A DNA stretch of 64,000 nt from Paenibacillus zeirhizosphaerae (GCF_030705605.1 NZ_JAPCKK010000005.1:21583-85582); one strand, 5' to 3'. Counted from the stretch's first letter, positions 1 to 11,763 are shown. A program made the numbers and translations. The notes: generated by a model not told the origin, from the letters alone.

Positions 1-812
1 CGGATCACTCCCAAAGGAACTCCATCTTTATTCAGGGTAAACGAAGACTGGCGATCGCCCAATTGAATGTCGGTAGCCGCATAATCCGCAGGCCGATCAA
101 TGCCGTAAGTGGTCACTTTGCAGGACAGCTTGGGCAAAATCTCCTGGATATTCTCGTCATCGGCACAAACGACAGCCGTGCCTTCAGGACGAATCTGGCT
201 CAAAAACTGAACATAAGCACTCTTCAAACGGTTAAAGTCCCCGTCATAATTTTCAAGATGGTCGGCTTCGATATTTGTCACGATCCCAACCCATGGATGG
301 TACTGCAGAAATGAACCGTCGCTCTCATCGGCCTCTGCCACCACGCAGTCACCTTCGCCTGCTTTGGCATTCGTTCCCACATTCATAATCTCTCCGCCGA
401 TGATGTAAGTAGGGTCAGCCCCGCATTTCTCCATAACCAGAGCGATCATGGATGAGGTTGTTGTTTTGCCATGCGCTCCCGCTACGGCCACCCCTTTGCG
501 CTCGTTCAACAGCCTTGCCAGCATTTGCGAACGGTGCAATGTAGGGATATTCAACTGTTCTGCCGCCATACGCTCCACATTGTCCTTGGGCAAAGCCGTA
601 GAATAAACAACCAGGTCCGCCCCCTGAACATGCTCCGCCGTATGGCCAATGTATATTTTGGCGCCTTTAGCCGCCAGTTTTTCCGTTAATTCCTGTGAAG
701 CTACATCCGACCCCGTTACCGTATAGCCCATTTCCAGCATAACACGTGCAATGGCACTCATCCCGTAACCGCCGATACCGATAAAATGTACATGTTCCGT
801 AGTATTTAACAA
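1..812 (-). CDS. murC: UDP-N-acetylmuramate--L-alanine ligase, C-terminus outside window
   Basis: MurC adds L-alanine to UDP-N-acetylmuramic acid with ATP, the first peptide step of cytoplasmic peptidoglycan precursor synthesis. I translated the minus strand: the N-terminal Rossmann motif [14 protein letters not shown] lies near residues 9-22 and the ATP-binding loop GAHGKTTTS near 112-120, followed by the EADESDGSF and [10 protein letters not shown] blocks typical of Mur ligases. About 270 codons are present; the rest lies beyond position 1. No in-frame ATG precedes the Rossmann motif, so I place the start at a TTG (812-810) with GGTGA just upstream, four bases after the folC stop. Gene order valS-folC-murC with near-zero spacing indicates one transcript under the valS T-box. 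Confidence 0.93.
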   Translation of the reverse strand, partial: MLNTTEHVHFIGIGGYGMSAIARVMLEMGYTVTGSDVASQELTEKLAAKGAKIYIGHTAEHVQGADLVVYSTALPKDNVERMAAEQLNIPTLHRSQMLARLLNERKGVAVAGAHGKTTTSSMIALVMEKCGADPTYIIGGEIMNVGTNAKAGEGDCVVAEADESDGSFLQYHPWVGIVTNIEADHLENYDGDFNRLKSAYVQFLSQIRPEGTAVVCADDENIQEILPKLSCKVTTYGIDRPADYAATDIQLGDRQSSFTLNKDGVPLGVI

Positions 813-816
813 GATC

Positions 817-2223
817 TCACCAACCTTTTTCCGAATCGCTTTGATGCAAAAGGGCCGCGCGCACATCAGATATTAGATACAATGTGCCAGAAACTACCCC
901 CAGATCCTCCGCTTCCGTGCGGGACTTCAGCAGCGCCAGAGCCTTCCTCCAGTCCTGTTCCACGATGACTTCCACATGTTCTTTAGCATAGGACGGCCGG
1001 AGCTTCTCCACGATCCCTGCCATTTCGGCTGCATCCATTTTGCGACGGAAATCGGGTTCGGTCAGGATAAGCGTATCCACTAGTGGCAGTATATGCTTCA
1101 AGTATGCTTCGTGATGCTTGTTTGCAAGCATGCCCATCATTAAAATCAACTTCCGGTAACGGTAGAGCGAAGGCAAACTCTTAGCCAGCGACTCCGCGCC
1201 TTCGGGATTATGCGCACCGTCAATCACGATCTGCGGACTGCCGGGCATCTGCTCAAGCCGCCCTGCCCAGCGGGCGTTCTGGAATCCGATCAGCAAATCC
1301 TCATCATCCAGTACAAACGCCAAATACTGCCGCATCACTTCCAGCGTCATCATGGCTCCCGCAGCGTTGGCGCACTGGTGCTCACCCAACAGGCTGAGGC
1401 TGATTTCCAGTTCCCGGAAAGGGCCGCGGAATACGAAAGTCTGTCCGTGCTCATCCCCTCCGGAGGACTCATAGGCAAACTGCTCACCAACCAGATACAC
1501 CGCTGCACGCTTCCCTGCCGCAGTCTGCTTAATGACTGACATCGCCTCAGGCTGGGTTACACAACTGACAACAGGTACGCCCGGTTTGATAATGCCCGCT
1601 TTTTCCGCTGCGATCTGTTCCAGCGTATCCCCCAAAATATCGGTATGATCATATCCGACATTGGTAATAACCGATACAATTGGAGTAACAATATTGGTAA
1701 CATCCATCCTTCCCCCTAGCCCCGTCTCCCATACCACTACATCGGGAAAAGTAACGGTAGCGTAATAGAGAATGGCCAGAGCTGTCGACACCTCAAACAT
1801 CGTAGGCGAGCCCAGCTCTGATGCCGCAATCTCCGCTACAAGCGGGTGCAGCCTGTTAGCCAGTTCGAGCAGTGTTTCTTCCGGTATATCCTCGCCGTTA
1901 AATTGAAAACGGTTCGTGAATTTGGTGATATAAGGGGATGTAAATGTCCCTACATCATACCCGGACTGCAGCAGTACAGACGTCAGCATGGCGCAGGTCG
2001 AACCTTTTCCGTTCGTTCCCGCGACATGCACGAATTTCAAGTGACGGTGCGGCTCGCCCAGCAGGATCATCAGCCGTTCGATCCGCTCCAACCCCGGCCG
2101 GATCCCGAAAGGAATCAGGCCATTAATCCATTCCACCGCTTCGTTGTATGTTTGTAAAGGACCCGCAGCTGCGGTCCCGCGCAAATCCGACATGTTCTTC
2201 ACCTTCAGGTCGATAGATTTCAT
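817..2223 (-). CDS. folC: Folylpolyglutamate synthase / dihydrofolate synthase
   Basis: FolC ligates glutamate to dihydropteroate and extends the polyglutamate tail of folates, using ATP. The 468-aa product has the Mur-ligase-like P-loop GTNGKGST at about residues 69-76, the TSPY block after it, and the C-terminal [11 protein letters not shown] motif, and its length fits the family. The start is one base after the valS stop codon, implying translational coupling. A second ATG at 2193 is preceded by AAGGTGAAG and could be the true start, removing ten residues. The stop is followed four bases later by murC. Confidence 0.95.
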   Translation of the reverse strand: MKSIDLKVKNMSDLRGTAAAGPLQTYNEAVEWINGLIPFGIRPGLERIERLMILLGEPHRHLKFVHVAGTNGKGSTCAMLTSVLLQSGYDVGTFTSPYITKFTNRFQFNGEDIPEETLLELANRLHPLVAEIAASELGSPTMFEVSTALAILYYATVTFPDVVVWETGLGGRMDVTNIVTPIVSVITNVGYDHTDILGDTLEQIAAEKAGIIKPGVPVVSCVTQPEAMSVIKQTAAGKRAAVYLVGEQFAYESSGGDEHGQTFVFRGPFRELEISLSLLGEHQCANAAGAMMTLEVMRQYLAFVLDDEDLLIGFQNARWAGRLEQMPGSPQIVIDGAHNPEGAESLAKSLPSLYRYRKLILMMGMLANKHHEAYLKHILPLVDTLILTEPDFRRKMDAAEMAGIVEKLRPSYAKEHVEVIVEQDWRKALALLKSRTEAEDLGVVSGTLYLISDVRAALLHQSDSEKGW

Positions 2224-2224
2224 A

Positions 2225-4891
2225 TTAGCCCTTGAGCTCTTGAATGCGGGCTATAACCTTATCGCGTTTGTCTGTATAGTCGGCCTGCTTCGCTCGTTCC
2301 TCTTCAATGACCTTGGCAGGTGCTTTCGCCACGAACCCTTCGTTAGCCAGCTTCTTCTCCACCCGCTGCACTTCGCTGTTTAAATACTGCAGCTCTTTCT
2401 CAAGTCTGGTGATCTCCTGATCAATGTCCAGCAGCCCCGCCAGCGGAAGAAACAATTCAGCGCCTGTAATTACTGCCGCCATTGCTTTTTCCGGTACAGG
2501 GGTACTTAGCCCCACTTCAAATTCCGAGGTGTTGCAGAAGCGGCGCACATAATCACTGTTGCGGGTCAGAATATCCAGATACGTCTGGTCGCCCGCCTTG
2601 ATCAGCAGTTCTATCTTCTTGCTCATCGGCACGTTCACTTCCGCGCGGATGTTGCGAACGGCACGGATCGCATCCATCAGCAGGTTCATTTCAGCTACCG
2701 CTTCGCTGTTTTCAAATGCTGGATCATAGACCGGCCAAGAAGCGAGCGTGATCGTCTCTCCTTCATGCGGCAGATGCTGCCAGATTTCTTCCGAAATGAA
2801 AGGCATAAACGGATGAATCATGCGCAGTGTACGATCCAGCACGTAGGAAAGCACGGACTGTGTCTTCTTTTTGGCCGCGGCATCTTCACCATAGAGAGAC
2901 AGCTTGGAAAATTCAATATACCAATCGCAAAGATCATCCCAGATAAAGTTATACAGCAATCGACCTGTTTCGCCAAATTCATAAGCATCTATTAGACGCG
3001 TAATATCACGTGAAGTTTCGTTCAGGCGATGAAGAATCCAACGATCCGCCGTGCTGAGCTCACCTGTGATATCAATATCGGTAACGGTAACCCCATCCAG
3101 ATTCATCAACGCAAAGCGGGAAGCGTTCCAAATTTTATTCGCGAAATTCCGAGCTTGTTCAACACGTTCCTCGCGGAAACGGAGATCCTGCCCCGGCGTG
3201 CTGCCCGTAGCTACCATATAACGCATGGCGTCCGCTCCGTAAGTATCAATGACCTCCAGCGGATCAACCCCGTTGCCGAGAGATTTGGACATTTTGCGAC
3301 CATCCGCAGCTCGGATCAGTCCGTGAATCAGGACATCCTTGAACGGAATCTCTCCCGTAAACTCAAGGGCGGTGAAAATCATGCGGGATACCCAGAAGCC
3401 GATGATATCATAACCTGTTACCAGCACATCGGTTGGATAGTAGCGCTGGAGGTCTTCCGTATTCTCAGGCCAGCCCAACGTGGAAAACGGCCACAGAGCG
3501 GAACTGAACCAGGTGTCGAGCACATCTTCGTCCTGTTTAAGGTTTCTGCCCGCATATTCTGGCAGGGTTGTAGGATCTTCGGCAGATACGATGATCTCAC
3601 CGGTATCTTCGTCATACCATGCTGGGATGCGGTGTCCCCACCATAGCTGGCGTGAAATACACCAATCCCGTACATTCTCAATCCAGTGCATGTAGATTTT
3701 TTCAAACCGGTCTGGAACGAAGTTAACGCCATCTCCGCTCTTTTGCGCTTTAATGGCCGTATCCCCCAGTGGCTGCATTTTAACGAACCACTGCGTGGAC
3801 AGGTACGGCTCTACAACCGCATTGGTACGCTCGCTGTGTCCCACCTGGTGAACATGGTCTTCAATACGATGCAGCACGCCCAGCTCTTTCAGATCCGCTA
3901 CGATCTGCTTGCGACAGTCGCTGCGGTCAAGACCTTGATATTTTCCGGCTTCGGCGTTCATCTTGCCGTCTTCATCCATAACGGTAATTTGAGGCAGATT
4001 ATGGCGTTGTCCCATTTCAAAGTCGTTCGGATCGTGTGCAGGGGTAATTTTAACCGCTCCACTGCCGAATTCCTTGTCAACATAATCGTCAGCAATAATT
4101 GGAATCTCGCGACCGATGATCGGAAGAATCAGCATCTTGCCAATCATGTCCTTGTACCGCTCATCTTCTGGATGAACAGCAACGGCGGTATCCCCAAGCA
4201 TCGTCTCCGGACGGGTGGTCGCCACAGTAATATGTCCGCTTCCGTCCTTCAAAGGATACTGCAGATGATACAGGTGGCCGTTCACTTCCTTATATTCCAC
4301 TTCGATATCCGACAGGGCTGTGCGCGCTACCGGGTCCCAGTTGATAATACGCTTGCCGCGGTAGATCAGACCCTTCTCATAAAGCTTGACGAAAACGGTC
4401 CGTACCGCTTTCGAAAGACCTTCATCCAACGTAAAACGCTCGCGGGAATAGTCCATTGAAAAACCCATTTTTTCCCATTGTTTGTGAATGTTATCAAGAT
4501 AAAGCTCTTTCCATTCCCATACTCTCTCCAGGAATTTCTCCCTGCCCAGATCATAACGGCTGAGCCCTTCTTCACGCAGCTTCTGTTCCACTTTAGTCTG
4601 TGTAGCAATCCCGGCGTGATCGGCACCTGGAAGCCACAGTGCGTCATAGCCCTGCATCCGCTTCACACGGATAATGATATCCTGCAGCGTGAAATCGAGC
4701 GCATGCCCCATATGAAGCATTCCAGTTACATTCGGAGGAGGAATAACAATGGTAAAAGGCTCCGCTTCCGGAACACGTCCCGCGCGGAAATATCCGTTCT
4801 CCATCCAGGCTTTATACCATTTCTGTTCTGCCGCTTTCGGATCGTACGTCGTCGGCATTTCCAAGATTGTTTTGTTCATTTGCTCTGACAT
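2225..4891 (-). CDS. valS: Valyl-tRNA synthetase
   Basis: Class I aminoacyl-tRNA synthetase charging tRNA-Val, with an editing domain that clears threonyl adducts. The 888-aa product shows the HMGH signature at residues 60-63, the KMSKS loop in [10 protein letters not shown], and a C-terminal coiled coil ([19 protein letters not shown]), as in bacterial ValS of about 880 aa. I chose the ATG at 4891 because GGAGG sits about nine bases upstream. A longer frame from 4942 begins immediately after the terminator T-run and lacks a ribosome site. The gene is downstream of a T-box leader, so uncharged tRNA-Val should raise its expression. folC follows after one base. Confidence 0.97.
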   Translation of the reverse strand: MSEQMNKTILEMPTTYDPKAAEQKWYKAWMENGYFRAGRVPEAEPFTIVIPPPNVTGMLHMGHALDFTLQDIIIRVKRMQGYDALWLPGADHAGIATQTKVEQKLREEGLSRYDLGREKFLERVWEWKELYLDNIHKQWEKMGFSMDYSRERFTLDEGLSKAVRTVFVKLYEKGLIYRGKRIINWDPVARTALSDIEVEYKEVNGHLYHLQYPLKDGSGHITVATTRPETMLGDTAVAVHPEDERYKDMIGKMLILPIIGREIPIIADDYVDKEFGSGAVKITPAHDPNDFEMGQRHNLPQITVMDEDGKMNAEAGKYQGLDRSDCRKQIVADLKELGVLHRIEDHVHQVGHSERTNAVVEPYLSTQWFVKMQPLGDTAIKAQKSGDGVNFVPDRFEKIYMHWIENVRDWCISRQLWWGHRIPAWYDEDTGEIIVSAEDPTTLPEYAGRNLKQDEDVLDTWFSSALWPFSTLGWPENTEDLQRYYPTDVLVTGYDIIGFWVSRMIFTALEFTGEIPFKDVLIHGLIRAADGRKMSKSLGNGVDPLEVIDTYGADAMRYMVATGSTPGQDLRFREERVEQARNFANKIWNASRFALMNLDGVTVTDIDITGELSTADRWILHRLNETSRDITRLIDAYEFGETGRLLYNFIWDDLCDWYIEFSKLSLYGEDAAAKKKTQSVLSYVLDRTLRMIHPFMPFISEEIWQHLPHEGETITLASWPVYDPAFENSEAVAEMNLLMDAIRAVRNIRAEVNVPMSKKIELLIKAGDQTYLDILTRNSDYVRRFCNTSEFEVGLSTPVPEKAMAAVITGAELFLPLAGLLDIDQEITRLEKELQYLNSEVQRVEKKLANEGFVAKAPAKVIEEERAKQADYTDKRDKVIARIQELKG

Positions 4892-4942
4892 GTTCCCTGA
4901 CCTCCATGATTGGTTTTGGTACTGGTCGTTTTTTCTGGACAT

Positions 4943-5243
4943 AAAAAAAACCCATCATCCTCAAAGGACGAAAGGCTGTTCTTTCGCGGTACCACCTTTG
5001 TTTCACACGCATATCCCGCCCGAAAACGGCATAAACTGTGACACTCATGCGGATAACGGCCGCTCTCCGGCCTTGTTCTACTAATGGTCCTCACAATGGA
5101 CCTGTTCAAACAGGCGACTCCCGGGCGACTTCGGCTAGCTGGTTCCTGCGGAATCTTCCAGCGCTACAATTCCGCTCTCTGAAGGGCATACTGCCTACTC
5201 TTCCCGTTCAATGTCTTTCATATAAAGTTCCCTTAAACCGATA
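4943..5243 (-). promoter_or_regulatory. T-box leader of valS
   Basis: The leader between the promoter and valS contains the conserved T-box sequence AAGGTGGTACCGCG (complement of 4985-4998). This is followed by a GC-rich terminator stem at about 4951-4976 that ends in an eight-base T run (4943-4950). AGAGAGCGG and GAAGTCG elements in the 5' half fit stem I features; GUC, a valine codon, is a plausible specifier, but I did not fold the RNA. Binding of uncharged tRNA-Val would favour the antiterminator. Confidence 0.92.
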
Positions 5244-5249
5244 TATCAC

Positions 5250-5278
5250 ATAATAACTTGCCTGACCTTCTTAGTCAA
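5250..5278 (-). promoter_or_regulatory. Sigma-A promoter of the valS-folC-murC operon
   Basis: On the minus strand, -35 TTGACT (5278-5273) and -10 TATTAT (5255-5250) are separated by 17 bases. Transcription would begin near 5243, giving a leader of about 300 nt that matches the T-box length. Confidence 0.8.
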
Positions 5279-5367
5279 CCGTCGCAACGTACAATTTGTG
5301 ACATATATGCATTAGGGTATCCCCAAATCTCCCAACTTAAACAAAAGAAGAAACGCCGATTCATGAA

Positions 5368-5411
5368 CAAGGTCGAGAACAGGAGCAAGTGTACCCCTGT
5401 TCTCGACCTTG
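5368..5411 (-). terminator. Stem-loop after spoVID
   Basis: A 16-base inverted repeat (CAAGGTCGAGAACAGG and its complement) with a 12-base loop lies just downstream of the spoVID stop. The T-run is weak, so termination efficiency is uncertain, but position and stem strength fit a terminator separating spoVID from the valS promoter. Confidence 0.65.
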
Positions 5412-5441
5412 TGTGCACGTAAAAGAAAATGAGGAAGCTAT

Positions 5442-6707
5442 CTATGGAATATACAGCACCTGACCTTCTTCCACGTTTTGTTCGCTCAGCCGGTTGTGCA
5501 TCTGCAGCTCCCGCGCGCTCAGCTCGTAACGTTCCGCGATCGTTTCAAGTGTCTCCTCCCGCTGAACAATGCATAGTTTGACTCTGCGGAACGGAGTTTC
5601 TTCTTGAAACCCATGCTGAAAAAGGTTTTTCCACTTGCCGCTGTCCGGCCGCGAATCACCGTCTTCTTCATAGGAGGATGGGTCTGAGCTTTCGTCTTGT
5701 ACCAGCTCATAATCCCTACCCGTACGCTGAGACGCGATCAACGAAGAAAAGGGTACAGCCTCAGCCTCTATGGCGTCTGTTTCCTTTTTGCTTCCGAAGG
5801 CTACCTTCGGTTCTTTCTTGTCCTCTGTCGGCACATCTGCCGACACCGCTACGGAAGGCTCCGCAAACGAAACCGGTTCTTCCGGCCGTTCATGCTCGAA
5901 CACGGCCTCTGACTTGAACTGCTCAGCAGGTTCATTCTCAGGTTCAACCTCCGGCTCCCGGATCACTGGGGTTGCTGGGGGCTCAGGGCTCATCGTCGCT
6001 TCCGGTCTGGAGTCTAACTGCCAGGCTGCAGTATCGCTGCTCGTAAAATCCGCAATTTCCTGATCCTCATTCCGGATGACGTCTGCGAGCGTATGATCTT
6101 CGGCTGCTGTCGGCTGCGTTTCTTCCGGCTGGGGATTCCATACCTCCTGTGTCTGCTGACTCATGGCCACCTGATCCGGCTTTGGCTCTGGCTCGGGCTC
6201 ATATTGCTGCAATTCCTGCTCAGGCTGCTGTTCCTGTTCAGGCTCCTCCGTAGAGCGATCCGCAGGCTCGGACTGCTGCTCCTCCGGCGCTGGCGTATGC
6301 ACAGCCGTGTACTCGTCATCGCCCCAGTCAGGCGTTTCCTCCGTCTGCGTCCCGTCAACCCCATACAGCGTCAATACCCCTGTAATATTCAAGCTCCGCA
6401 AGGATAGCAGATCGACGTCAAAATTTTCTATTTCCATCGCAATATCCTCAAGCTTGGTGACACGGTTCATGGGAATGGTAATTTCAACAGGGATCTGATG
6501 ATGCAGCTCCCTGATTTCATTCTCCTCCCCTCTGTATACGCCTTGCAACTGTAAATGACCACGCAGTGCGGCATGCTCCCCCTGGGTCACCACCTGAATG
6601 CGAGGAACCAGTTCAATTTCTTCAAGCTCAGCAATTCCTGCAACATCCTCCGTTAAATGGACACGTTCATAAATATCAAAACGCAAACCGTAGGGCCGGT
6701 TATCCAT
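5442..6707 (-). CDS. spoVID: Stage VI sporulation protein D, spore coat morphogen with LysM
   Basis: SpoVID sits on the forespore outer membrane and drives coat encasement, contacting SpoIVA. The 421-aa product has a globular N-terminal part (about 1-130), a long acidic, Glu/Pro/Gln-rich low-complexity middle (about 130-360), and a C-terminal LysM domain (EETLETIAERYELSAREL...VLYIP). This is the SpoVID plan, although shorter than the 575-aa B. subtilis protein. Position between hemL and valS is the conserved SpoVID locus. The start is taken at the ATG at 6707, nine bases after AAGGAGG; an ATG at 6716 abuts the ribosome site. A mother-cell sigma-E promoter is expected from family knowledge; I could not define it in the 130-base gap upstream. 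Confidence 0.85.
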   Translation of the reverse strand: MDNRPYGLRFDIYERVHLTEDVAGIAELEEIELVPRIQVVTQGEHAALRGHLQLQGVYRGEENEIRELHHQIPVEITIPMNRVTKLEDIAMEIENFDVDLLSLRSLNITGVLTLYGVDGTQTEETPDWGDDEYTAVHTPAPEEQQSEPADRSTEEPEQEQQPEQELQQYEPEPEPKPDQVAMSQQTQEVWNPQPEETQPTAAEDHTLADVIRNEDQEIADFTSSDTAAWQLDSRPEATMSPEPPATPVIREPEVEPENEPAEQFKSEAVFEHERPEEPVSFAEPSVAVSADVPTEDKKEPKVAFGSKKETDAIEAEAVPFSSLIASQRTGRDYELVQDESSDPSSYEEDGDSRPDSGKWKNLFQHGFQEETPFRRVKLCIVQREETLETIAERYELSARELQMHNRLSEQNVEEGQVLYIP

Positions 6708-6837
6708 AGACGGCATCCTCCTTTAGGCAGTTTCCGCTTCCGTTCTTGCGGAACGGAGACTCCATGCTCCTCTTCTCGGGTTATGTATATGCACTAAAAA
6801 GGATGGCATGCCTACATTTAAACACTGGAAATGATGC

Positions 6838-6897
6838 AAAACAAAAGAGCATGCTCTCCTGCAACACCATTCGGCGCGTATCAGGAAAAGCATGCTC
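6838..6897 (-). terminator. Terminator of the hem operon
   Basis: On the minus strand, GAGCATGC...GCATGCTC plus an inner CCTG/CAGG extension is followed by TTTTGTTTT. It lies just after the pseudouridine synthase gene, closing the hemA-hemL-rlu transcript. Confidence 0.8.
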
Positions 6898-6923
6898 CCA
6901 AGGTTTAACTCCATCAAATCCTG

Positions 6924-7838
6924 TCAGATGTATTTATTGTCCAACCGATCATACAGCACTTGAAAATCCTCCGGCCACGGGTCAAAGACCTCGACTATTT
7001 CATCTGTCAACGGGTGCCGGAAGGTTAGGGACTGCCCATGCAGCGCCTGCCTCCCAAAATCGCTTCTGCTACCCCCGTACAGTGTATCCCCCAGCAAAGG
7101 ATGTCCTTCGTGGCTGAGATGCACACGAATTTGATGCGTGCGCCCGGTCTCAAGCGTTAGATACACAAGACTGGCTGTGCCCAGATAAGCTCCGAGCTCG
7201 ACATGGGTTACGGCGGACTGGCCGGAAGGAGATACGCGCCTTCTCTGCTTATCATGCCGGTCCTTCCCGATCGGCAGATCAATGGTGCGCAGCCCTGAGG
7301 ACACCCTGCCGGCCACGAGCGCGGCATAACGGCGCCCGATCTGCTTGGTTCTCATTTGCTCGTCCAGCTTAAGCAGCGCAAATTCGTTTTTGGCATATAA
7401 TACAGCACCTGTTGTGTCGTTATCCAAACGGTGCACATGTCTGACCGCCGTTTCAATGCTGTTCATCTCATAATAAGCCGCCACGGCATGATTCAAAGTG
7501 ATCGGCCCCCCGGAGTCGGATGAATCAGGATGTACGGGCATACCTGCTGGCTTATGTACCACAAGACAAAACTCATCCTCATACAAAATAGTGAGCTCGT
7601 GCCACCTCGGTTCGATACCGAATTCCCTTGTTGGGAAAAGAGCCAGCCGCAGCCGGTCACCGGCAAGCCGGATTTGCTTCTCATGACGCAATCTTCGCCA
7701 CAGCTTCTCGGGCAAGCCGAACACTTCCAGAAGCCATCGGTCTGCAGCCTCCTCCTTCTGAGCACTGCCCGTCACTTCTCTTCCCGGAGCAACCTCAAGC
7801 CAGATACCTCGCTTGACCCAGCCTCCAAGCCAGCTCAT
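6924..7838 (-). CDS. RluA-family RNA pseudouridine synthase
   Basis: Isomerises specific uridines in RNA (rRNA or tRNA; target not predictable here). The 304-aa protein contains the catalytic-motif aspartate in [12 protein letters not shown], the [10 protein letters not shown] block and the [20 protein letters not shown] block of the RluA family. The ATG overlaps the hemL stop (ATGA), so it is translationally coupled as the last gene of the heme operon. In B. subtilis this position between hemL and spoVID is associated with ysxE rather than a pseudouridine synthase, so the placement is lineage-specific. The N-terminal 90 residues look like a degenerate S4-like region. Confidence 0.9.
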   Translation of the reverse strand: MSWLGGWVKRGIWLEVAPGREVTGSAQKEEAADRWLLEVFGLPEKLWRRLRHEKQIRLAGDRLRLALFPTREFGIEPRWHELTILYEDEFCLVVHKPAGMPVHPDSSDSGGPITLNHAVAAYYEMNSIETAVRHVHRLDNDTTGAVLYAKNEFALLKLDEQMRTKQIGRRYAALVAGRVSSGLRTIDLPIGKDRHDKQRRRVSPSGQSAVTHVELGAYLGTASLVYLTLETGRTHQIRVHLSHEGHPLLGDTLYGGSRSDFGRQALHGQSLTFRHPLTDEIVEVFDPWPEDFQVLYDRLDNKYI

Positions 7839-9136
7839 AGCTGCTTTAATGCATAATAATTTGCTTCGATCGTTGCATCGATATCTTCATCGGTGTGCAC
7901 ACCCGAAACAAACATGCCCTCGTACTGGGACGGCGCTACGCTGACCCGATGATTAATCATGCCTGCGAAATATCGACGGAAATGGTCAAGGTTGCTCTGC
8001 TTGGCCGTATCATAATTCACGACCTGCCGATCCGTGAAGAACGGGCACACCATGGAACCAATTCTGTTAATCGTCACTGGTATGCCTGTTTCCTTGGCGT
8101 TGCGCTCAAACCCTGCCTGCAGCCTGGACGCCAATTGCTCAAGCCGGTCATAAACTTCAGGCGTCAGCAGCTTCAATGTGGTGTAACCTGCGGTCATAGC
8201 CAGCGGGTTGCCGCTGAGCGTGCCTGCCTGATACACCGGGCCGGAAGGGGCCATTTGCTCCATGATGTCCCTGCGCCCGCCGTAGGCTCCGACAGGAAGA
8301 CCTCCACCGATGACTTTTCCGAGGCAGGTCAGATCCGGCGTCACACCGAAACGCCCCTGTGCCGAATGAAGTCCTACACGGAAACCGGTCATGACCTCGT
8401 CAAAGATCAGCAGGCTGCCCTGCTCCTTCGTTACTTTACGAAGACCTTCCAGGAAGCCCGGCTGCGGCGGAACGACACCCATATTACCGGCTACCGGCTC
8501 CACAATAACGGCCGCGATTTCCTCCCCGAATTTCTCAAATGCAAGCTGAACGGACTCCAGATCGTTGTACGGAACAGTAATGGTGTTGCTTGCCACCCCC
8601 TCCGGGACACCCGGACTGTCCGGAAGCCCGAGGGTGGCTACGCCAGAGCCGGCCTTGATCAGCAGGCTGTCAGCGTGACCATGATAGGAGCCTTCAAATT
8701 TCAAAATTTTGCTTCGTCCCGTATACCCGCGCGCAAGGCGAATGGCGCTCATCGTCGCTTCCGTCCCCGAATTCACCATACGTACAATGTCGATCGAAGG
8801 AACACGCTCACAGACAAGCTTTGCCATTTCCGTCTCGATTAACGTGGGCGCGCCAAAGCTGGTCCCTTTAACGACAACCTCCTGCAGAGCGCCGATCACC
8901 TTGGGATGCGCATGTCCCATAATGAGCGGTCCCCATGAACCGACATAATCGATAAACGAATTGCCATCAATATCGTATACCCGAGAACCCTCTCCACGTT
9001 CGATATAAATGGGGGTAATCCCGACAGACTTGAAAGCACGAACAGGACTGTTCACACCGCCTGGAATATATTGCTTGGCTTCCTCAAAAGCTATCCGTGA
9101 CCGCTCGTCCGCCCGGACCTTAGCCTGATCGCTCAT
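7835..9136 (-). CDS. hemL: Glutamate-1-semialdehyde 2,1-aminomutase
   Basis: PLP enzyme that converts glutamate-1-semialdehyde to 5-aminolevulinate in the C5 heme pathway. The 433-aa product shows the N-terminal [11 protein letters not shown] block, the [18 protein letters not shown] block and the PLP-lysine region [16 protein letters not shown]. The start at 9136 has GGAGG eight bases upstream and lies one base after the hemB stop; an upstream in-frame ATG at 9172 would overlap hemB by 35 bases and lacks support. Length fits B. subtilis HemL (430 aa). Confidence 0.97.
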   Translation of the reverse strand: MSDQAKVRADERSRIAFEEAKQYIPGGVNSPVRAFKSVGITPIYIERGEGSRVYDIDGNSFIDYVGSWGPLIMGHAHPKVIGALQEVVVKGTSFGAPTLIETEMAKLVCERVPSIDIVRMVNSGTEATMSAIRLARGYTGRSKILKFEGSYHGHADSLLIKAGSGVATLGLPDSPGVPEGVASNTITVPYNDLESVQLAFEKFGEEIAAVIVEPVAGNMGVVPPQPGFLEGLRKVTKEQGSLLIFDEVMTGFRVGLHSAQGRFGVTPDLTCLGKVIGGGLPVGAYGGRRDIMEQMAPSGPVYQAGTLSGNPLAMTAGYTTLKLLTPEVYDRLEQLASRLQAGFERNAKETGIPVTINRIGSMVCPFFTDRQVVNYDTAKQSNLDHFRRYFAGMINHRVSVAPSQYEGMFVSGVHTDEDIDATIEANYYALKQL

Positions 9137-9137
9137 C

Positions 9138-10145
9138 TTATCGCCCTCCGTCCTGAAGCCATTTTGCCGCATCCTTGGCCGAATACGTAATAATCATGTC
9201 GGCGCCCGCGCGCTTCATGCTTGTCAAAATTTCCAAAACCATCGCCTTCTCGTCGATCCATCCGTTGAGGGCGGCCGCTTTGACCATGGCATACTCACCG
9301 CTGACATTATAAGCCACAAGGGGAAGATCAAACTGGTCTTTCAGGGTGCGCATGACGTCAAGATAAGAGAGCGAAGGCTTAACCATCAGCATGTCCGCGC
9401 CTTCCAGCACGTCCGATTCTGCTTCGCGCAACGCCTCGCGGGCGTTGGCCGGATCCATTTGATAAGTCTTCCGGTCCCCGAATTGCGGTGCTGAACCAGC
9501 CGCTTCACGGAAAGGCCCGTAAAAGGCAGAGGCATATTTTACAGAATAAGACATGATCGGAATGTGGCTGAAGCCTGCTTCATCCAACCCACCGCGAATC
9601 GCCTGCACGAAACCATCCATCATGTTGGAAGGAGCAATAATATCCGCGCCCGCCTGCGCCTGAGATACGGCGGTTTTCACAAGCAGCTCCAGCGATTCGT
9701 CATTCAGTACATCGCCGCACAGCTCCCCATCGTGTTCATAAGTATGCACCATTCCGCAGTGACCATGATCAGTGAACTCACACAGGCAGGTGTCCGCAAT
9801 GACGAGCAGATCCGGGTAACGCGACTTAATCAGCCGGGTCGCCTCCTGCACGATGCCATTATCCGCATAGGCCGACGAACCTACGCTGTCCTTCGTCTCA
9901 GGTATGCCGAACAGGAGAACGGCCGGAATGTTCAGCGAGACAATCTCCAGCAGCTCCTCTTCGAGCATGTCCAGCGAGAAGCGGTACACTCCGGGCATGG
10001 ATTTAATATCCTGCTTGACTCCCTCACCGTAGGTGACGTAAATAGGCTGAATGAAATCAGCCGGCGTCAGAACCGTTTCCCGTACCATGCTGCGGATCGC
10101 AGCGGATTGGCGAAGACGGCGGTGCCGTGTAAAAGATAAGCTCAT
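9138..10145 (-). CDS. hemB: Porphobilinogen synthase (delta-aminolevulinic acid dehydratase)
   Basis: Condenses two 5-aminolevulinate molecules to porphobilinogen. The 335-aa protein has two active-site lysine regions ([16 protein letters not shown] and [12 protein letters not shown]) and the cysteine-rich [14 protein letters not shown] metal site, which marks a zinc-dependent type. It starts with GGGAG about ten bases upstream and ends one base before hemL. Confidence 0.97.
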   Translation of the reverse strand: MSLSFTRHRRLRQSAAIRSMVRETVLTPADFIQPIYVTYGEGVKQDIKSMPGVYRFSLDMLEEELLEIVSLNIPAVLLFGIPETKDSVGSSAYADNGIVQEATRLIKSRYPDLLVIADTCLCEFTDHGHCGMVHTYEHDGELCGDVLNDESLELLVKTAVSQAQAGADIIAPSNMMDGFVQAIRGGLDEAGFSHIPIMSYSVKYASAFYGPFREAAGSAPQFGDRKTYQMDPANAREALREAESDVLEGADMLMVKPSLSYLDVMRTLKDQFDLPLVAYNVSGEYAMVKAAALNGWIDEKAMVLEILTSMKRAGADMIITYSAKDAAKWLQDGGR

Positions 10146-10217
10146 AGATATGCACTCCCAACAAATTGATTTCGGCCAAAATACGTATTCGAACGCTTGA
10201 TTCCCTTACCCACTTCT

Positions 10218-11759
10218 TTATTCTGTCCGTTTATTCCAGGCGCAGAGCGCGTTAACCATACTGTCAATCGTTGCTTCCTCCGCCATGAGTCCGACCTTCA
10301 AGCCCTCATTTTCGGCAGTCTGCCCAGTAACGGGACCGATGACGGCAATGATCACGTCTTGCAATACATCAAGCGGATCTTCGATGCCCATTTGGCGCAG
10401 GGCTCTCATAAAATAGGTGACCGTGGAGGAACTGGTAAACGTAATGGCATGCACGGCTCCTTGTTCGAGCAAGGAGATCAGCTCATCATCCCGGAAATCG
10501 GCTGGCACCGTTTCATACAGACTGGCCTCGGTTACCTCCAGTCCCAGCTCACGCAACTGTTCCGGAAGCCAGGAGCGAGCCAGATTGCCGCGCGGCAGGA
10601 ACACCTTCTCGCCAGCCTGCATTTTCTGCCCATACGCCTCCAGCAGCCCCTCAGCCTGAAAATTTCCTGTTAACGGTTCCGCCGCTACACCACGGCTGCG
10701 AAGCGCCATAGAGGTAGCAGGCCCGACAGCCACAATGCGCGCTTTATGCAAAGAGCGGATATCCCGTCCTTCCCGTTCCAGATGCTGAAAGAAATAATCC
10801 ACTCCGTTCACACTAGTGAAAAATACCCAATCAAATTCGTGCATTCGGGAAAATGCCTCCCGGATATGCTTATATTGGTCTTCCTCCTGCGGCAAACGGG
10901 TATCCAGTACAGGGAATTCATAGGGCTCTCCGCCTAAATCCTCGATATGCTGCACCAATGAGCTCGCCTGACTGCGGGCCCGAGTGACGAGAATACGTTT
11001 GCCGAACAAGGGCATATCTTCCGCCCACTTTAATTGTTCACGCTGACGGACCACCTCACCGACGACGATGACGGCCGGAGGCTCAAAGCCCGCTTCCTTC
11101 ACTCTGGCCTCAATATCCGCAAGTGTGCCTGTCAGCGTCTCCTGCTCGGCGCGAGTGCCCCAACGAATCAGTGCCACCGGTGTTTCCGGAGAACGGCCAT
11201 GTTTAATCAGTTGTTCGCTGATATACCCTATCTTCGCGACTCCCATCAGAAAAATCAGCGTTCCAGTTGCATTCGTCACCTTATCCCACTGGATGCTCCG
11301 ATCCAGCTTGTCGGGACTTTCATGCCCTGTAATAATGGAAAGTGAGGAGGCCATATCCCGATGTGTGACCGGAATTCCCGCATAGGCCGGCACACTGATC
11401 GCAGAAGTAATACCTGGTACAATTTCATAAGGAATTCCATGCTTCCTCAGCAGCTCCCCTTCCTCGCCGACCCTGCCGAAAATGGTAGGATCTCCACCCT
11501 TCAGTCGAACGACCGTTTTTCCCTTCAATGCCAGATCAACCAGCAGACGATTAATATCCTCCTGCTTCATCGTATGACGGTCCGGAAGCTTGCCGACATA
11601 TATTTTCTCGGCCCCCGGCTTCATCAGTCCCAACAGCCGCGGGCTGGCGAGACGGTCATAGACGATAACGTCCCCCTTCTGAATGCAGTGCCATCCTTTT
11701 ACGGTGATTAACCGCGCATCACCGGGTCCTGCCCCCACTAAATAAACCTTCCCCGCCAT
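10218..11759 (-). CDS. cobA-hemD: Fused uroporphyrinogen-III C-methyltransferase / uroporphyrinogen-III synthase
   Basis: One 513-aa polypeptide carries two activities. Residues 1 to about 250 are the SAM-dependent methyltransferase (VGAGPGD at the N-terminus, VRLKGGDPTIFGR, VPGITSAISVPAYAGIPVTHR), which makes precorrin-2. Residues about 255-513 are HemD, which closes hydroxymethylbilane to uroporphyrinogen III (ILVTRARSQASS start, FTSVNGVDYFF, AVGPATSMALRSRG). The start is the ATG at 11759 with AAGGGG eight bases upstream; an adjacent TTG at 11762 is the alternative. The fusion puts the branch-point enzymes for heme and siroheme in one chain, alongside the precorrin-2 dehydrogenase encoded upstream in the operon. 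Confidence 0.95.
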   Translation of the reverse strand: MAGKVYLVGAGPGDARLITVKGWHCIQKGDVIVYDRLASPRLLGLMKPGAEKIYVGKLPDRHTMKQEDINRLLVDLALKGKTVVRLKGGDPTIFGRVGEEGELLRKHGIPYEIVPGITSAISVPAYAGIPVTHRDMASSLSIITGHESPDKLDRSIQWDKVTNATGTLIFLMGVAKIGYISEQLIKHGRSPETPVALIRWGTRAEQETLTGTLADIEARVKEAGFEPPAVIVVGEVVRQREQLKWAEDMPLFGKRILVTRARSQASSLVQHIEDLGGEPYEFPVLDTRLPQEEDQYKHIREAFSRMHEFDWVFFTSVNGVDYFFQHLEREGRDIRSLHKARIVAVGPATSMALRSRGVAAEPLTGNFQAEGLLEAYGQKMQAGEKVFLPRGNLARSWLPEQLRELGLEVTEASLYETVPADFRDDELISLLEQGAVHAITFTSSSTVTYFMRALRQMGIEDPLDVLQDVIIAVIGPVTGQTAENEGLKVGLMAEEATIDSMVNALCAWNKRTE

Positions 11760-11763
11760 CAAG

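Noticed and set aside
7895..8842. 315-codon frame antisense to hemL
   Set aside because: Complete overlap with a well-supported enzyme gene; no motif or ribosome site.
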